64,000 nucleotides of DNA, from NCBI GenBank assembly GCA_026004735.1, contig BPJS01000001.1, forward strand, positions 310,001 to 374,000, read 5' to 3'. This document shows positions 1-8,924 of the stretch, one piece after another. The stretch's first letter is position 1; the number at the start of each line of letters is the position of its first letter. The DNA is from Isosphaeraceae bacterium. Its GTDB lineage: Bacteria; Planctomycetota; Planctomycetia; Isosphaerales; Isosphaeraceae. The position numbers and the translations under genes are program-made. Below the pieces are notes generated by a model. That model did not search any database. It had not been told where the DNA came from and saw nothing but the letters and a program-made list of their open reading frames with translations.

Positions 1-614
1 TAGGGATTGAGCGGTTGGACTATACGAAGGGGATTCCGGAGCGGCTGCGGGGGCTGGATCATTTGCTGGCGCAGCGGCCGGAGTATCGGGGGCGGCTGAT
101 TTTTGTGCAGGTGGGGGTGCCGAGCCGGCTGCATGTGCCGGCGTATCGCCAGGTGGACGAGGAGGTGGATGCGTTGGTGGAGTCGATCAACTGGCGGTGG
201 GGCGAGGGGTCGTGGCAGCCGATTGTGTATTTGAAACGGCATTTTGGTCCGGTGGAGATGGCGGCGTTGCATCGGCTGGCGGATTTTTGTGTCGTGAGTT
301 CGATCCATGATGGTCAGAATCTGGTGGCGAAGGAGTTTGTGTCGAGCCGGGTGGATGGGGATGGGGTGTTGGTGTTGAGTCGGTTTACGGGCGCGGCGCG
401 GGAGTTGGTGGATGCGGTGCAGGTCAATCCGTTTTCGATCGAGGAGCTGGCCGATGCGATGGAGCAGGCGCTGACGATGAATGCGGCGGACCGGCAGCGG
501 CGGATGCAGCGGTTGCGGGCGACGGTGGAGCGGAACAACGTCTACCGCTGGGCGGGGAAGATCTTGCATGCGTTGTTGCAGATTGATTTTCCGGCGGATG
601 CCGAGGTGAGCTGA
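1..614 (+). CDS. otsA: Trehalose-6-phosphate synthase, GT20 family (3' part; 5' end outside window)
   Basis: C-terminal part of a GT20 retaining glycosyltransferase, which joins UDP-glucose to glucose-6-phosphate to give trehalose-6-phosphate in the cytoplasm. The frame is open to the left edge and reads [15 protein letters not shown] across it, the conserved block of OtsA. About 100 residues later [15 protein letters not shown] matches the nucleotide-sugar binding segment (usually S-x-x-DGMNLVAKE). The TTG at 15 is internal to the LDYTKG motif, so it is not the start. The stop is at 612-614, 35 bases before treS, so the two probably share a transcript. No OtsB phosphatase domain follows; if OtsB exists it is elsewhere. 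Family call is firm; the N-terminal half cannot be judged. Confidence 0.93.
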   Translation, partial: GIERLDYTKGIPERLRGLDHLLAQRPEYRGRLIFVQVGVPSRLHVPAYRQVDEEVDALVESINWRWGEGSWQPIVYLKRHFGPVEMAALHRLADFCVVSSIHDGQNLVAKEFVSSRVDGDGVLVLSRFTGAARELVDAVQVNPFSIEELADAMEQALTMNAADRQRRMQRLRATVERNNVYRWAGKILHALLQIDFPADAEVS

Positions 615-649
615 GAGGTTGTGGAGCCAGAGAGAAAGGGCAGGAAGGG

Positions 650-2323
650 ATGCTGTCGAACGATCCGCTGTGGTATAAGGATGCGATTTTTTATGAGGTG
701 TATGTCCGAGGGTTTCAGGATTCGACCCAGGATGGGAACGGGGACCTGGCCGGTCTGATCCAGCGGCTGGACTATCTGCAGGATTTGCGGGTGGACTGTC
801 TCTGGCTGATGCCGATTTATCCGTCGCCGTTGCGGGATGACGGCTATGACATTGCCGATTTTCGGGCGATTGATCCGGCGATTGGGACGGTCGAGCAGTT
901 TGAGGAGTTGACGCGAGCGGCGCATGCGCGGGGGATCCGGATTATTGCCGATCTGGTGATCAATCATACGTCGGATCAGCATCCGTGGTTTCAGGCGGCG
1001 CGGCGGGATCGGCATTCGCCGTATCGGGATTATTATGTGTGGAGTGATACGGATCAGAAGTATGCCGATGCGCGGATCATATTCAAGGATACGGAGCGTT
1101 CGAACTGGACGTGGGATCAGGAGGCCGGGCAGTATTACTGGCACCGGTTTTTTCATCATCAGCCGGATTTGAATTATGACAATCCGGCGGTGCGGCGTGA
1201 GATGTTGGATGTGATGGCGTTCTGGCTGGATCGGGGGATTGACGGATTCCGGGTGGACGCGGTGCCGTACCTGATCGAGCGAGAGGGGACCAATTGCGAG
1301 AATCTGCCGGAGACGCACGAGATTTTGCGGGAGATGCGGCGGTTTGTGGACGAGCGGTATCCGGGGACGCTGCTGCTGGCCGAGGCGAACCAGTGGCCGG
1401 CGGACCTGTTGCCGTATTTTGGGGATGGGCATGAGTTTCACATGGCGTTTCATTTTCCGCTGATGCCGCGGATGTTCATGGCGATCCGGCGCGAGGAGGC
1501 GCTGCCGATCATCGAGATCTGGAAGCGGACGCCGGAGATACCGGAGACGTGCCAGTGGGCGCTGTTTTTACGGAACCATGATGAGTTGACGCTGGAGATG
1601 GTGACCGATGAAGAGCGGGATTACATGTATCGGGAGTATGCCAAGGATGCGCGGATGCGGTTGAATCTGGGGATTCGGCGGCGGTTGGCGCCGCTGATGG
1701 ACAATGGGCGACGGCAGATTGAGTTGTTGCACAGTTTGCTGTTTACACTGCCGGGCAGTCCGGTGTTGTATTATGGCGACGAGATTGGGATGGGAGATAA
1801 CATCTACTTGGGGGATCGGAATGGCGTGCGGACGCCGATGCAGTGGAGCGACGACCGGAATGCGGGGTTTAGCCGAGCGGATCCGTCGCGGTTGTATCAG
1901 CCGCTGATCATGGATCCGATTTACACGTATCAGGCGATCAATGTGGAGGCGCAGTTGCGGTCGCCGACGTCGCTGTTGAACTGGATCCGGCGGGTGATCC
2001 GGGTTCGGAAGGAGCATCCGGAGCTGGCGCGGGGTCAGATTGGGTTTATCGAGCCGAACAATCATCGGGTGTTGAGTTATGTGCGGAGTTATCAGGGGCG
2101 GGTGGCGTTGATTGTGAACAATTTGTCGCGGTTTGCGCAGCCGGCGCGGTTGGGGTTGAAGGAGTATGCGGGTCGGGTGCCGGTGGATATGTTTGGGGGG
2201 ACGCCGTTTCCGATGATTGAGGAGGCGCCGTATCCGATCACGCTGGGGCCGCACGGGTTTTACTGGTTCCGGCTGGAGCCGGGGGACCCGGAGCGGACGG
2301 CGGCGGGAAACCCGTCGTTTTGA
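650..2323 (+). CDS. treS: Trehalose synthase / GH13 alpha-amylase family
   Basis: A 557-residue GH13 protein of the length and pattern of trehalose synthase, which interconverts maltose and trehalose. The conserved GH13 regions are in order: DLVINH near 101-106, GFRVDA with nucleophile Asp203, general acid Glu245 in LLAEANQWP, and RNHDE at 308-312. The N-terminal [15 protein letters not shown] is typical of TreS rather than of maltogenic amylase. There is no C-terminal maltokinase domain. A purine-rich site (aggaaggg) ends directly before the ATG. Its place after otsA gives two routes to trehalose side by side: one from UDP-glucose and one from maltose or glycogen. A specialised alpha-glucosidase is the alternative. 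Confidence 0.93.
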   Translation: MLSNDPLWYKDAIFYEVYVRGFQDSTQDGNGDLAGLIQRLDYLQDLRVDCLWLMPIYPSPLRDDGYDIADFRAIDPAIGTVEQFEELTRAAHARGIRIIADLVINHTSDQHPWFQAARRDRHSPYRDYYVWSDTDQKYADARIIFKDTERSNWTWDQEAGQYYWHRFFHHQPDLNYDNPAVRREMLDVMAFWLDRGIDGFRVDAVPYLIEREGTNCENLPETHEILREMRRFVDERYPGTLLLAEANQWPADLLPYFGDGHEFHMAFHFPLMPRMFMAIRREEALPIIEIWKRTPEIPETCQWALFLRNHDELTLEMVTDEERDYMYREYAKDARMRLNLGIRRRLAPLMDNGRRQIELLHSLLFTLPGSPVLYYGDEIGMGDNIYLGDRNGVRTPMQWSDDRNAGFSRADPSRLYQPLIMDPIYTYQAINVEAQLRSPTSLLNWIRRVIRVRKEHPELARGQIGFIEPNNHRVLSYVRSYQGRVALIVNNLSRFAQPARLGLKEYAGRVPVDMFGGTPFPMIEEAPYPITLGPHGFYWFRLEPGDPERTAAGNPSF

Positions 2324-2643
2324 GGCACGCGCGGACGGTGGGCGGCGGGGTTGACGGGGAAGGAATCGAAGGGAGGTGGCGGCCGACGGGAGCGATTCTC
2401 GCCGGGAGATCGGAGCGCGCACGGGGGGAGGGATGCCGGCGGAGGATCGCGTCGGCGGGGGCGCCCTTGGCGGTGGCGGTGGTGATGGGGGCGGGTGTCA
2501 GATGGGGTGGGCCGAGGCGGTCCCCGTCTTTGTGGGCGCGGAGGGTAGCCTGGGGGTCGAGGTGAGTGGGTGTGGGGGGTGTGGTCGGGCGAGGGTGCCC
2601 GGCCGGCGCTAGGCGTGGGGCGCCGGCCGGGGGAGAGGGGGGG
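2324..2643. other. Intergenic region between convergent treS and the oxidoreductase gene
   Basis: About 320 G-rich bases between two genes that end towards each other. No reading frame with family resemblance was seen. Its only clear structure is the perfect inverted repeat near the right end, listed separately. Confidence 0.5.
2598..2631. terminator. 12-bp perfect hairpin between convergent genes
   Basis: CCCGGCCGGCGC at 2598-2609 is perfectly complementary to 2620-2631, with a 10-base loop. It begins 12 bases past the stop of the minus-strand oxidoreductase gene. Neither side has a T-tract, so it is a terminator-like or 3'-end stabilising hairpin rather than a classic intrinsic terminator. 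The GGCCGGCG core recurs in the hairpin at 17505-17536. Confidence 0.5.
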
Positions 2644-4014
2644 TCAATATTCGCGGTCGATTTTGATGCCAGGCTCGGGGACGGGGTATTTGCCGTTGTC
2701 GCCGAGGAGGAGGGGTGCGGGGCTGTCGAAGGTGAGTTCGGCGACGGTGGGTGCGAACTCGTGGTCGCAGTTGAGGATGTCGTCGTAGGTGACAACCTGG
2801 CCGGTGTGGGCGGCCATGCGGCCCATGGAGGTGACGAGGCTGGCCTCGACGCCGCGTTTGACTTCGTTGTAGGGGCGGTCGTTGCGGATGGCGTCGATCA
2901 GGTGGTCCCATTCGAGCTGGTAGGGGTTGGGTTCGGGCTGGGGGAAGGCCCAGGCCAGTTCGCTTTTTTTGCCGATGTGCTGGCCGTTGTAGATGCGGCA
3001 GCGTGCGGGGGTGTGGCCGCTGGTGGAGATGATGGCCGAGCGTTTGGTGCCGTGGGCGAAGGAGGCGAATTTCTTTTCGCAGCCGTCGATGCAGCGGCCT
3101 TCGAGGTAGAGTTTGGAGCCGTCGGCGAAGGTGTATTCGACGGAGTAGGAGTCGAAGTTCTGGTCGAGGCTATCGCCGCGGTAGTGGCGGCCGCCGAGGG
3201 CGCGGGCTTCGATGGGCCAGGCGTTTTTCATCCAGCAGCATTCGTCGATGTTGTGGATGTAGAAGTCGCTGTAGGCGCCGCCGCTGGCCCAGAGGAAGGC
3301 GTGGAAGCGTTGGACCTGGTACATCAGTTCGCTGATGTCGTCGGGTTTGGGGGGTGCTTCGAAGAAGCCGATGGGGCCGTGCATGCGGTAGGCGCGCATG
3401 AGGATGATTTCGCCGAGCTGGCCGTCCTGGATGCGGCGGTAGAGTTCGTCGCGGGCGGTGCAGTGTCGGCACATCAGTCCGATGCCGACTTTGAGGTTTT
3501 TCTCGGCGGCTTTTTCGCCGAGTGCGAACATTTTTTTGGAGGTGGGGCCGTCGACGGTGACGGGTTTTTCCATGAAGACGTGGACGCCTTTTTCGATGGC
3601 GTATTGGAAGTGGACCCAGCGGAAGGCGGGGGGAGTGGCCATGATGGCGACGTCGCCGGGTTTGAGGCAGTCGATGGCTTTTTGGTAGGCGTCGAAGCCG
3701 ATGAAGCGGCGGTCTTCGGGGACGTCGATTTTGTCGCTGAATTCTTTGCTGATGGTGTCGTAGCTGGCGGCGAGGCGGTCGGGGAAGACGTCGGCCATGG
3801 CGACGAGTTTGACCGGACCGTTCTGGGTGGAGAGGGCGTTGCCGGCGGCGCCGGTGCCGCGGCCGCCGCAGCCGATCAGGGCCAGTTGGATGGTGTTGTC
3901 CTCGCCGGCGTGGACCAGGGGAGTGGAGAGGCCGGCGAAGGCGGAGGCGGCGACCGCGGTGGTGCTGGATTGGAGGAAGGAGCGTCGGGAGGAGGCTGGG
4001 CGTGGGTTGCGCAT
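2644..4014 (-). CDS. Gfo/Idh/MocA family oxidoreductase with Tat-type signal
   Basis: A 456-residue NAD(P)-dependent oxidoreductase-like protein. The N-terminus has a twin-arginine motif (SRRSFLQ, residues 9-15) followed by a hydrophobic stretch and a VHAG-type cleavage region, so it is predicted to be exported folded. The mature part starts with a Rossmann motif (LIGCGGRGTG) and carries the family's EKPV motif in VHVFMEKPV, then the C-terminal Gfo/Idh substrate domain. Exported paralogues of this kind are abundant in Planctomycetes and are thought to act on sugars or inositols; the substrate here is unknown. The gene is monocistronic, with a strong hairpin just past its stop. Confidence 0.88.
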   Translation of the reverse strand: MRNPRPASSRRSFLQSSTTAVAASAFAGLSTPLVHAGEDNTIQLALIGCGGRGTGAAGNALSTQNGPVKLVAMADVFPDRLAASYDTISKEFSDKIDVPEDRRFIGFDAYQKAIDCLKPGDVAIMATPPAFRWVHFQYAIEKGVHVFMEKPVTVDGPTSKKMFALGEKAAEKNLKVGIGLMCRHCTARDELYRRIQDGQLGEIILMRAYRMHGPIGFFEAPPKPDDISELMYQVQRFHAFLWASGGAYSDFYIHNIDECCWMKNAWPIEARALGGRHYRGDSLDQNFDSYSVEYTFADGSKLYLEGRCIDGCEKKFASFAHGTKRSAIISTSGHTPARCRIYNGQHIGKKSELAWAFPQPEPNPYQLEWDHLIDAIRNDRPYNEVKRGVEASLVTSMGRMAAHTGQVVTYDDILNCDHEFAPTVAELTFDSPAPLLLGDNGKYPVPEPGIKIDREY

Positions 4015-4343
4015 GGGGGTGGGCGTCCTTGTGGGTTGGGTCTGGGGGGCAGAGGCCCCGAGGGGTGGGGGGATTGGCCAGCGGCTCAGGCGTGCCGTGG
4101 AGCTGGCCTGGGGGGGTGAATGCCGCGTGGGTTGGCGGGGGCGTTGGGGGATGGGTCAGAGGCTGACCGGGTTGGCGCGAGGCATCCGTAGCGACCCCTG
4201 GGCCGACGCGGCGTGGGGCGGCCAGGGAGGAGGTGCGGGGGGAAGCCCCGCTGGTCCCGGCCGCCTGCTGATTGACAGGCTACCAGGCGCGGGGGCGTGG
4301 CACAAAGGGTCAGGGCGGGGAGGTGTGTGTGGGGGGGGTTGGG
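4015..4343. other. Intergenic region, 329 bases, with one small hairpin
   Basis: Lies between the 3' end of the AlkD-like gene and the 5' end of the oxidoreductase gene, both on the minus strand. It should hold the oxidoreductase promoter, but no convincing -35/-10 pair was found. A 6-bp hairpin (GCGGGG at 4235-4240 with CCCCGC at 4246-4251) could mark the 3' end of the upstream transcript. No gene was seen. Confidence 0.4.
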
Positions 4344-5030
4344 TTAGCGTTTGGCGGCGGGCTTGGCGCGGCGGGAGGCGGCTTTGGCGAGGGAGGAGGT
4401 GGCGTCGGGGGTTTTGCAGTCGGTGTTGCCGAGGTCGACTTCGACGGGGCCGATGCGTCGGGCGACGGCGAGGGCGGCTTCGCGGAGGCGGTCGTCGCGG
4501 AGGCCGATGGCGATCAGGGCGTTGTTCATGGCGTGTCGGACGCGGTGTTTGGCGGTGCGGATGCCGCTTTCGATGCGGGTCAGGAGGTCGGCGAAGTCGA
4601 CGCCGCGGGGGACTTTGGGGTCGCCGGCGAGGACGGCTGCGAGGGTCCAGCCGGCGGTGGCGAGCCATTCGGATTTGGCGGCCATCCAGGTTTCCATGAG
4701 GCGTCGGGCGTAGGGGGAGCGAGCGGCGAGGCGAGCCAGGGCGTCGGTGAGGGGGAAGTTGTCGAGGTCTTTGGCCCAGGCGTGGATTTTGGAGCCGGGC
4801 ATGGAGTCGGTATCGGCGATGAGGGTGGCGAGGAGGCGGGCGTCGTGGTTGCCGGAGGCCCAGAGGGCTTCGGCCAGGGGCTGGTCGATTTTGATTTGTT
4901 TTTTGAGGGAGTCGAGGTTGGCGGGGCTGACGCCGAACATGGGGCCCTGGACGCCGTGGCGAGCATAGCTTTTGCGGGTGGCGGCGGAGCCGAGCGCTTC
5001 GAGCCGGGCGAGCAGTTCGGGAGCGGTCAT
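4344..5030 (-). CDS. DNA alkylation repair protein, AlkD-like HEAT-repeat glycosylase
   Basis: A 228-residue helical protein resembling the DNA alkylation repair (AlkC/AlkD) family, which excises positively charged alkylated bases such as 3-methyladenine or 7-methylguanine. The first part (ATRKSYARHGV, FGVSPANLDSLKKQIK) matches the family's usual opening around KxxxxxGV and the first HEAT helices. The mid-part has the Trp- and Ala-rich helices (SEWLATAGWTLAAVL). The last 30 or so residues are a Lys/Arg/Ala-rich tail that may add DNA contacts. It starts 75 bases after the acyltransferase gene on the same strand, so it may be the last gene of that transcript, although the function looks unrelated. 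Confidence 0.8.
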   Translation of the reverse strand: MTAPELLARLEALGSAATRKSYARHGVQGPMFGVSPANLDSLKKQIKIDQPLAEALWASGNHDARLLATLIADTDSMPGSKIHAWAKDLDNFPLTDALARLAARSPYARRLMETWMAAKSEWLATAGWTLAAVLAGDPKVPRGVDFADLLTRIESGIRTAKHRVRHAMNNALIAIGLRDDRLREAALAVARRIGPVEVDLGNTDCKTPDATSSLAKAASRRAKPAAKR

Positions 5031-5105
5031 GACGGGCCTCGGAGGGTCGGCGGACGAAGAAGGGCGGGATTGATTATCGCAAAAATGGTGGTGCGAGGCA
5101 CGGGG

Positions 5106-6038
5106 TCAGGCGGCGGCTTTGGGTGGTGAGGAGGGGAGGGGTTGGTAGGCGGGCCAGGTCCAGTAGGGGATGGCTTCGTGGGGGTGGGAGCGGACGTGGC
5201 GTTCGAGGTGGTTGAGGAATTCGGTGAGGGCGGAGTGGGGGGATTGGGGAGAGAGGTGGAGGGGTGGTTCGAAGTGGATGAGGAAGCGGCCGGCGGGCAG
5301 GTGGGTGGCGAAGAGGGGGATGACGGGTGAGCAGCAGCAGAGGGCGAGGTTGATCCAGGCGGTTTGGAGTCGGAGGGTCTGGCCGAGCCAGGGGGTGGGT
5401 TGGCCGTTGGGGTGGGTGATGTCGCCGAAGGTGGCCAGGGGGAAGCCGTCGCGGAGGGCGGCGCGGGCGTGGAGGAGGGTGTGGGCGGCGTGAGGGGGAG
5501 GGAGGTTTCGTTTGAGGAGGAGGAGGTTTTGGGGGTGGGGCGGTGAGGTGTTGGTCAGTTGGGAGCGGAGGAAGTTGGAGGCGTGTTGGGGGAGTTGGAG
5601 GAGGGCGCGGAGGGGGGTGAGGCGGAAGAGGGCATGGAGGGCGGGCAGGTAGGCGCCGAAGTGGGCGCCGAGGAGGATGGCGCCGCGGCCGGCGGCGAGG
5701 GCGTCGTGGAGGTGGTGCTGGCCGGAGAGGACGAAGCGGTTGAGTGCGGCGTGGTGGTCGAGGCCGTTGAGGAGGAGGTCGCGGGCGAGGAAGCGGGGCG
5801 TGTGGGCGGCGAGCTGGCGGTGGAGGGCCAGGCGGTCGTGGTGGTTGAGTTGGAGGGCGGCGGAGGCGCGGAGGACGGCGTGGTGGAGGAGTTGGCGTTG
5901 GGGCCAGTAGAGGGTGGGGAGTGTGAGGCCGAGGGTGGTCAGGGCGCGGTCGGCGTGGTGGGGTGGGAGTTTGGCGAGTTGGGGGAGGGCAAGGTCGTAG
6001 AACCAGCCTTTCCAGCTTAGGAGGGTGCGAGGGGTCAC
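5106..6038 (-). CDS. Lysophospholipid acyltransferase (LPLAT/HtrB-like) family protein
   Basis: About 310 residues from a GTG at 6038, which overlaps a TGA and follows a gcggag site; the frame stays open far upstream, but that part is the shadow of the next gene. ILLGAHFGAYLPALHAL (His126) corresponds to the HX4E/D catalytic block of LpxL/HtrB-type acyltransferases. The later stretches around FGDITHPNGQ and SPVIPLFATHLPAGRFLIHF match the family's substrate-binding and beta-strand regions. The acidic residue of HX4E/D is Leu131 here, so activity is uncertain. It probably transfers an acyl group to a lipid or glycolipid at the inner membrane. It closes the cluster that starts with the MBOAT gene. 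Confidence 0.72.
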   Translation of the reverse strand: MTPRTLLSWKGWFYDLALPQLAKLPPHHADRALTTLGLTLPTLYWPQRQLLHHAVLRASAALQLNHHDRLALHRQLAAHTPRFLARDLLLNGLDHHAALNRFVLSGQHHLHDALAAGRGAILLGAHFGAYLPALHALFRLTPLRALLQLPQHASNFLRSQLTNTSPPHPQNLLLLKRNLPPPHAAHTLLHARAALRDGFPLATFGDITHPNGQPTPWLGQTLRLQTAWINLALCCCSPVIPLFATHLPAGRFLIHFEPPLHLSPQSPHSALTEFLNHLERHVRSHPHEAIPYWTWPAYQPLPSSPPKAAA

Positions 6039-6118
6039 GAGCGGGGGTTCTCCGCGTCGAGGCGTTGGGCGAGGTTGTCGAAGGGGGCGTTGCGGCTCCG
6101 GGGGGGGGGGATGGGTGG

Positions 6119-7717
6119 TTAGGGGTGGGGGCTGTCGGTGTTGAGGCGTTTGAGGGATTGGTAGTCGATTTTGTCGGTGGAGGTGGTGGGGAGCTGGTCG
6201 AGGAAGTGGACGCGGTCGGGGATCATGTAATGGGGGAGGTAGGAGGAGCAGTGACGTTTCATGGCGATGATGGAGGCTTTGCGTCCGGGTTTGGTGGTGA
6301 TGAAGGCGTCGATGGAGATGCCGTTGGGGTCGGAGCGTGCGATGACGGCGGCGCGTTGGACGTCGTCGTGGCGGTAGAGGGTGGATTCGATTTCGCCGAG
6401 TTCGATGCGGTAGCCGCGTTTTTTGATCATGCGGTCGCGTCGGCCGTGGAAGGAGAAGCAGCCGGAGCCGTCGTCGGAGACAAGGTCGCCGGTTCGGTAC
6501 CAGGGGGTGCCGTGGTCGTCGATGAGGAAGGCCTGGGCGTTGAGGTCGGGACGTCCGAAGTAGCCGCGCATGACGCCGGGACCGGCGATGATCAATTCGC
6601 CTTGGGAGCCGGGGGGGACGTCGTGGTTGTGGTCGTCGATGACGCGGGCCTGGAGGGGGGGGCAGACGCGGCCGATGGGGAAGGGGTCGGTCTGGTGGTC
6701 GGGGATGGACTGGGGGATGGGGAAGGCGGTGCAGACGTTGGTTTCGGTGGGACCGTAGAGGTTCCAGAGGGCGGTGTGGGGCCAGAGGGCGCGGAGGCGG
6801 CGGAGGTGGGTGATGGGGAAGACTTCGCCGGCGAAGAGGGCGATGCGTGGGGCGTGGCGTCCAGGCTCGTCGAGGCCGCCGCATTGGGTCAGGAGGGTGA
6901 GGATTGAGGGGGCGGAGTACCAGACGTGGATGCGGCGGTCGTGGAGGAAGGGTCCGAGGCGGTGGGGGTCGCGGGCGAGGGCTTCGCCGATGAGGATGAG
7001 GGTGCCGGAGTGTCGGCAGGAGGCGAAGAGGTCGAAGACGGAGAGGTCGAAGTGGAAGGGGGCGTGGGCGCTGAAGCGGTCGGCGGTTTGGAGACCGAGG
7101 GTGGAGTCGCACCAGTTGAGGAAGCAGTTGGCGTTGGTGTGGGAGAGCATGACGCCTTTGGGGGTGCCGGTGGAGCCGGAGGTGTAGAGGATGTAGGCGA
7201 GGTCGTCGGGGTGGCGTGGGGGGAAGAGGGGAGTGGGGGCGGAGTCGTTGAGGATGTGGTCCCAGGTGGTGTCGGCGGGGTCGAGGGTGGAGGAGGGAGC
7301 GGGTTGGACGAAGATGCGTCGGGGTTTGGGGAGGTGGCTGGGCCAGTGGGCGAAGAGGGGTTCGGCCAGGGGAGCGGCGACGATCAGGGCGCGGATTTGG
7401 GCGTCGGCGAGGATGGAGGCGGCGCGGAGTGGGGGAGCGGTGGGGTCAGCGGGGACGTAGGCGGCGCCGGTGCGAAGGATGCCGTGGATGGAGGCGACGG
7501 CCTCGATCGATTTGGGGAGGAGCAGACCGACGCGGTCGCCGCGGGCGATGCCCCAGCGAGCCAGGCGGGTGGCGAGGCGGTCGGCGATGTGGTCGAGGGT
7601 GGCGTAGGAGACGGAGCGGCCGGCTTCGTCCTCGACGGCGGTGAGGTTGGGGGAACGGCGTGCGGTGGAGGAGAGGAGGTCACCGAGGTGGAGGGGCTGG
7701 GAGTTGGGGTTGGTCAT
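6119..7717 (-). CDS. Stand-alone amino-acid adenylation enzyme (AMP-dependent ligase, DltA-like)
   Basis: A 532-residue ANL-superfamily adenylating enzyme. The cores are intact: YTSGSTGTPKG at 178-188, YGPTETN at 321-327, YRTGD at 407-411, GYRIELGEIE at 435-444 and the C-terminal catalytic Lys516 in STDKID. Asp224 in FHFDLSVFDL sits where NRPS adenylation domains and DltA bind the alpha-amino group, which points to an amino acid substrate. The protein ends just after the A10 lysine, so it has no carrier domain and must load a free-standing carrier protein. Its start lies inside the end of the upstream SGNH-like gene (38-base overlap), which indicates co-transcription and coupled translation. 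The amino acid cannot be predicted by eye. Confidence 0.88.
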   Translation of the reverse strand: MTNPNSQPLHLGDLLSSTARRSPNLTAVEDEAGRSVSYATLDHIADRLATRLARWGIARGDRVGLLLPKSIEAVASIHGILRTGAAYVPADPTAPPLRAASILADAQIRALIVAAPLAEPLFAHWPSHLPKPRRIFVQPAPSSTLDPADTTWDHILNDSAPTPLFPPRHPDDLAYILYTSGSTGTPKGVMLSHTNANCFLNWCDSTLGLQTADRFSAHAPFHFDLSVFDLFASCRHSGTLILIGEALARDPHRLGPFLHDRRIHVWYSAPSILTLLTQCGGLDEPGRHAPRIALFAGEVFPITHLRRLRALWPHTALWNLYGPTETNVCTAFPIPQSIPDHQTDPFPIGRVCPPLQARVIDDHNHDVPPGSQGELIIAGPGVMRGYFGRPDLNAQAFLIDDHGTPWYRTGDLVSDDGSGCFSFHGRRDRMIKKRGYRIELGEIESTLYRHDDVQRAAVIARSDPNGISIDAFITTKPGRKASIIAMKRHCSSYLPHYMIPDRVHFLDQLPTTSTDKIDYQSLKRLNTDSPHP

Positions 7718-8924
7718 GGTGGTGGTCCTGGGGGGACGTGGTGGCGGCGGTGCGGAGGGCGTTGAGGTCGATCGGGTCGGTGGCGAAGAGGAGGCGGTAG
7801 AGGTGGGGGGATTGGACGATCTGCTGGGCGAGGAGGCGGAAGATGAGTTTGTGGCCGTGGGTGTTGGGGTGGTCGTCCCAGGGGGCGATTTCGACGTCGG
7901 CGGGGTCTTCGTCGTCGAGGGCGGGCATGAGGTCGACGAAGGGGATGTGGAGGCGGTGGGTGAGGGAGGCGAGGCGTTGGAGGTCGGGCAGACGGGAGTC
8001 GGGGCTGTCGTTTTCGCTGGCGCGGGGGATGGCCAGGGCGATCAGGGGCAGGCCGGCGGCGCGGCAGTGGTCGGCCAGTTCGGAGAGGATGGCGTCGTGG
8101 AGCTGAGGGAGGAGGGGTTGGAGCTGGGCTTTGATGGATTCTTTGTCGAGCTGTTGGGTGTTGGGGTTGGCGGGATCGAGGCCGGCGTGGGCGAGGATGG
8201 AGTGGACGGCGGGGGAGCCGGGGTCGATGCCCTGTTGGAGGAGGCTGACCAAGTGGATCTGGAGCAGGCGGAGGTCGAGGCGGTTGAGGGCGATCAGGAC
8301 GAGGTCGGGCTGGAGGGATGGACCTTTGCGGAGGAAGCTGTGGAGGCGATGGAGGGGGCTGTAGGCGGCCATGGCGAGGTTGTGGATTTCGAAGCGGCGG
8401 TGGAGGCGGCGGAGCTGGGCGTGGTGGTTGAGCCAGTCTTCGAGCATATTTTCATAGGTATCTTCGGTATCGACGCCCCAGCCCATGTCGATGGAGGCGC
8501 CGAGGAGGAGGATGCGGAGGGTGTTGGGGGGTTTGGCGGGGTGGTAGGGGCGGTCGCGTTGGCCGAGGCTGTTGGTGGTGAAGAGGGTGGAGGCGACGGG
8601 GCGATGGATGTTGGGGATGAGTTCGAATTGGAGGGGGTCGTTGGGGAGGAAGCGGCTGGCGCCGATGTGGGCGAAGTTGGAGAAGGTGGAGGGTTTTCCG
8701 ATGAGGTGGCGGGTCAGTTCGTCGCGGCCGGCGGGGTCGCCGTCGATGAGGCCGACGTAGTAGCCGGTGGCGTGGCGGTCGGAGTCGGAGCGGTTTGCCT
8801 CGAGGGAGTGGAGGGAGCGGAGGGTGGCGCGGAGGTAGCCGGGGCCGGTGGTGGGCAGGAGGCCGAGCAGGAGCAGGGCGAGGCCCAGGAGGAAGGCGGG
8901 CGTGGGTTGAGTGAGGTGGTTCAT
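7680..8924 (-). CDS. SGNH/GDSL-like membrane-anchored protein (second copy)
   Basis: About 414 residues. An N-terminal hydrophobic segment (AFLLGLALLLLGLLP) suggests a membrane anchor or signal, with the rest outside the cytoplasm. ILLLGASIDMGWGVDTEDTY matches block I of SGNH hydrolases, but GDS is replaced by GAS; the serine is kept and the aspartate lost. Near the end, WDDHPNTHGH gives the block V Asp-x-His pair. The ATG overlaps the stop of the upstream SGNH gene (ATGA at 8921-8924), and the 3' end overlaps the adenylation gene. In DltB/AlgI-type systems SGNH partners do the final O-acyl transfer on the outer face of the membrane; that role is inferred from context. Confidence 0.75.
   Translation of the reverse strand: MNHLTQPTPAFLLGLALLLLGLLPTTGPGYLRATLRSLHSLEANRSDSDRHATGYYVGLIDGDPAGRDELTRHLIGKPSTFSNFAHIGASRFLPNDPLQFELIPNIHRPVASTLFTTNSLGQRDRPYHPAKPPNTLRILLLGASIDMGWGVDTEDTYENMLEDWLNHHAQLRRLHRRFEIHNLAMAAYSPLHRLHSFLRKGPSLQPDLVLIALNRLDLRLLQIHLVSLLQQGIDPGSPAVHSILAHAGLDPANPNTQQLDKESIKAQLQPLLPQLHDAILSELADHCRAAGLPLIALAIPRASENDSPDSRLPDLQRLASLTHRLHIPFVDLMPALDDEDPADVEIAPWDDHPNTHGHKLIFRLLAQQIVQSPHLYRLLFATDPIDLNALRTAATTSPQDHHHDQPQLPAPPPR

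Noticed and set aside
2566-4119. Long plus-strand reading frame of over 500 codons, Gly/Val/Asp-rich
   Set aside because: It is the antisense shadow of the clear Gfo/Idh gene; stops are rare because of the G-rich strand.
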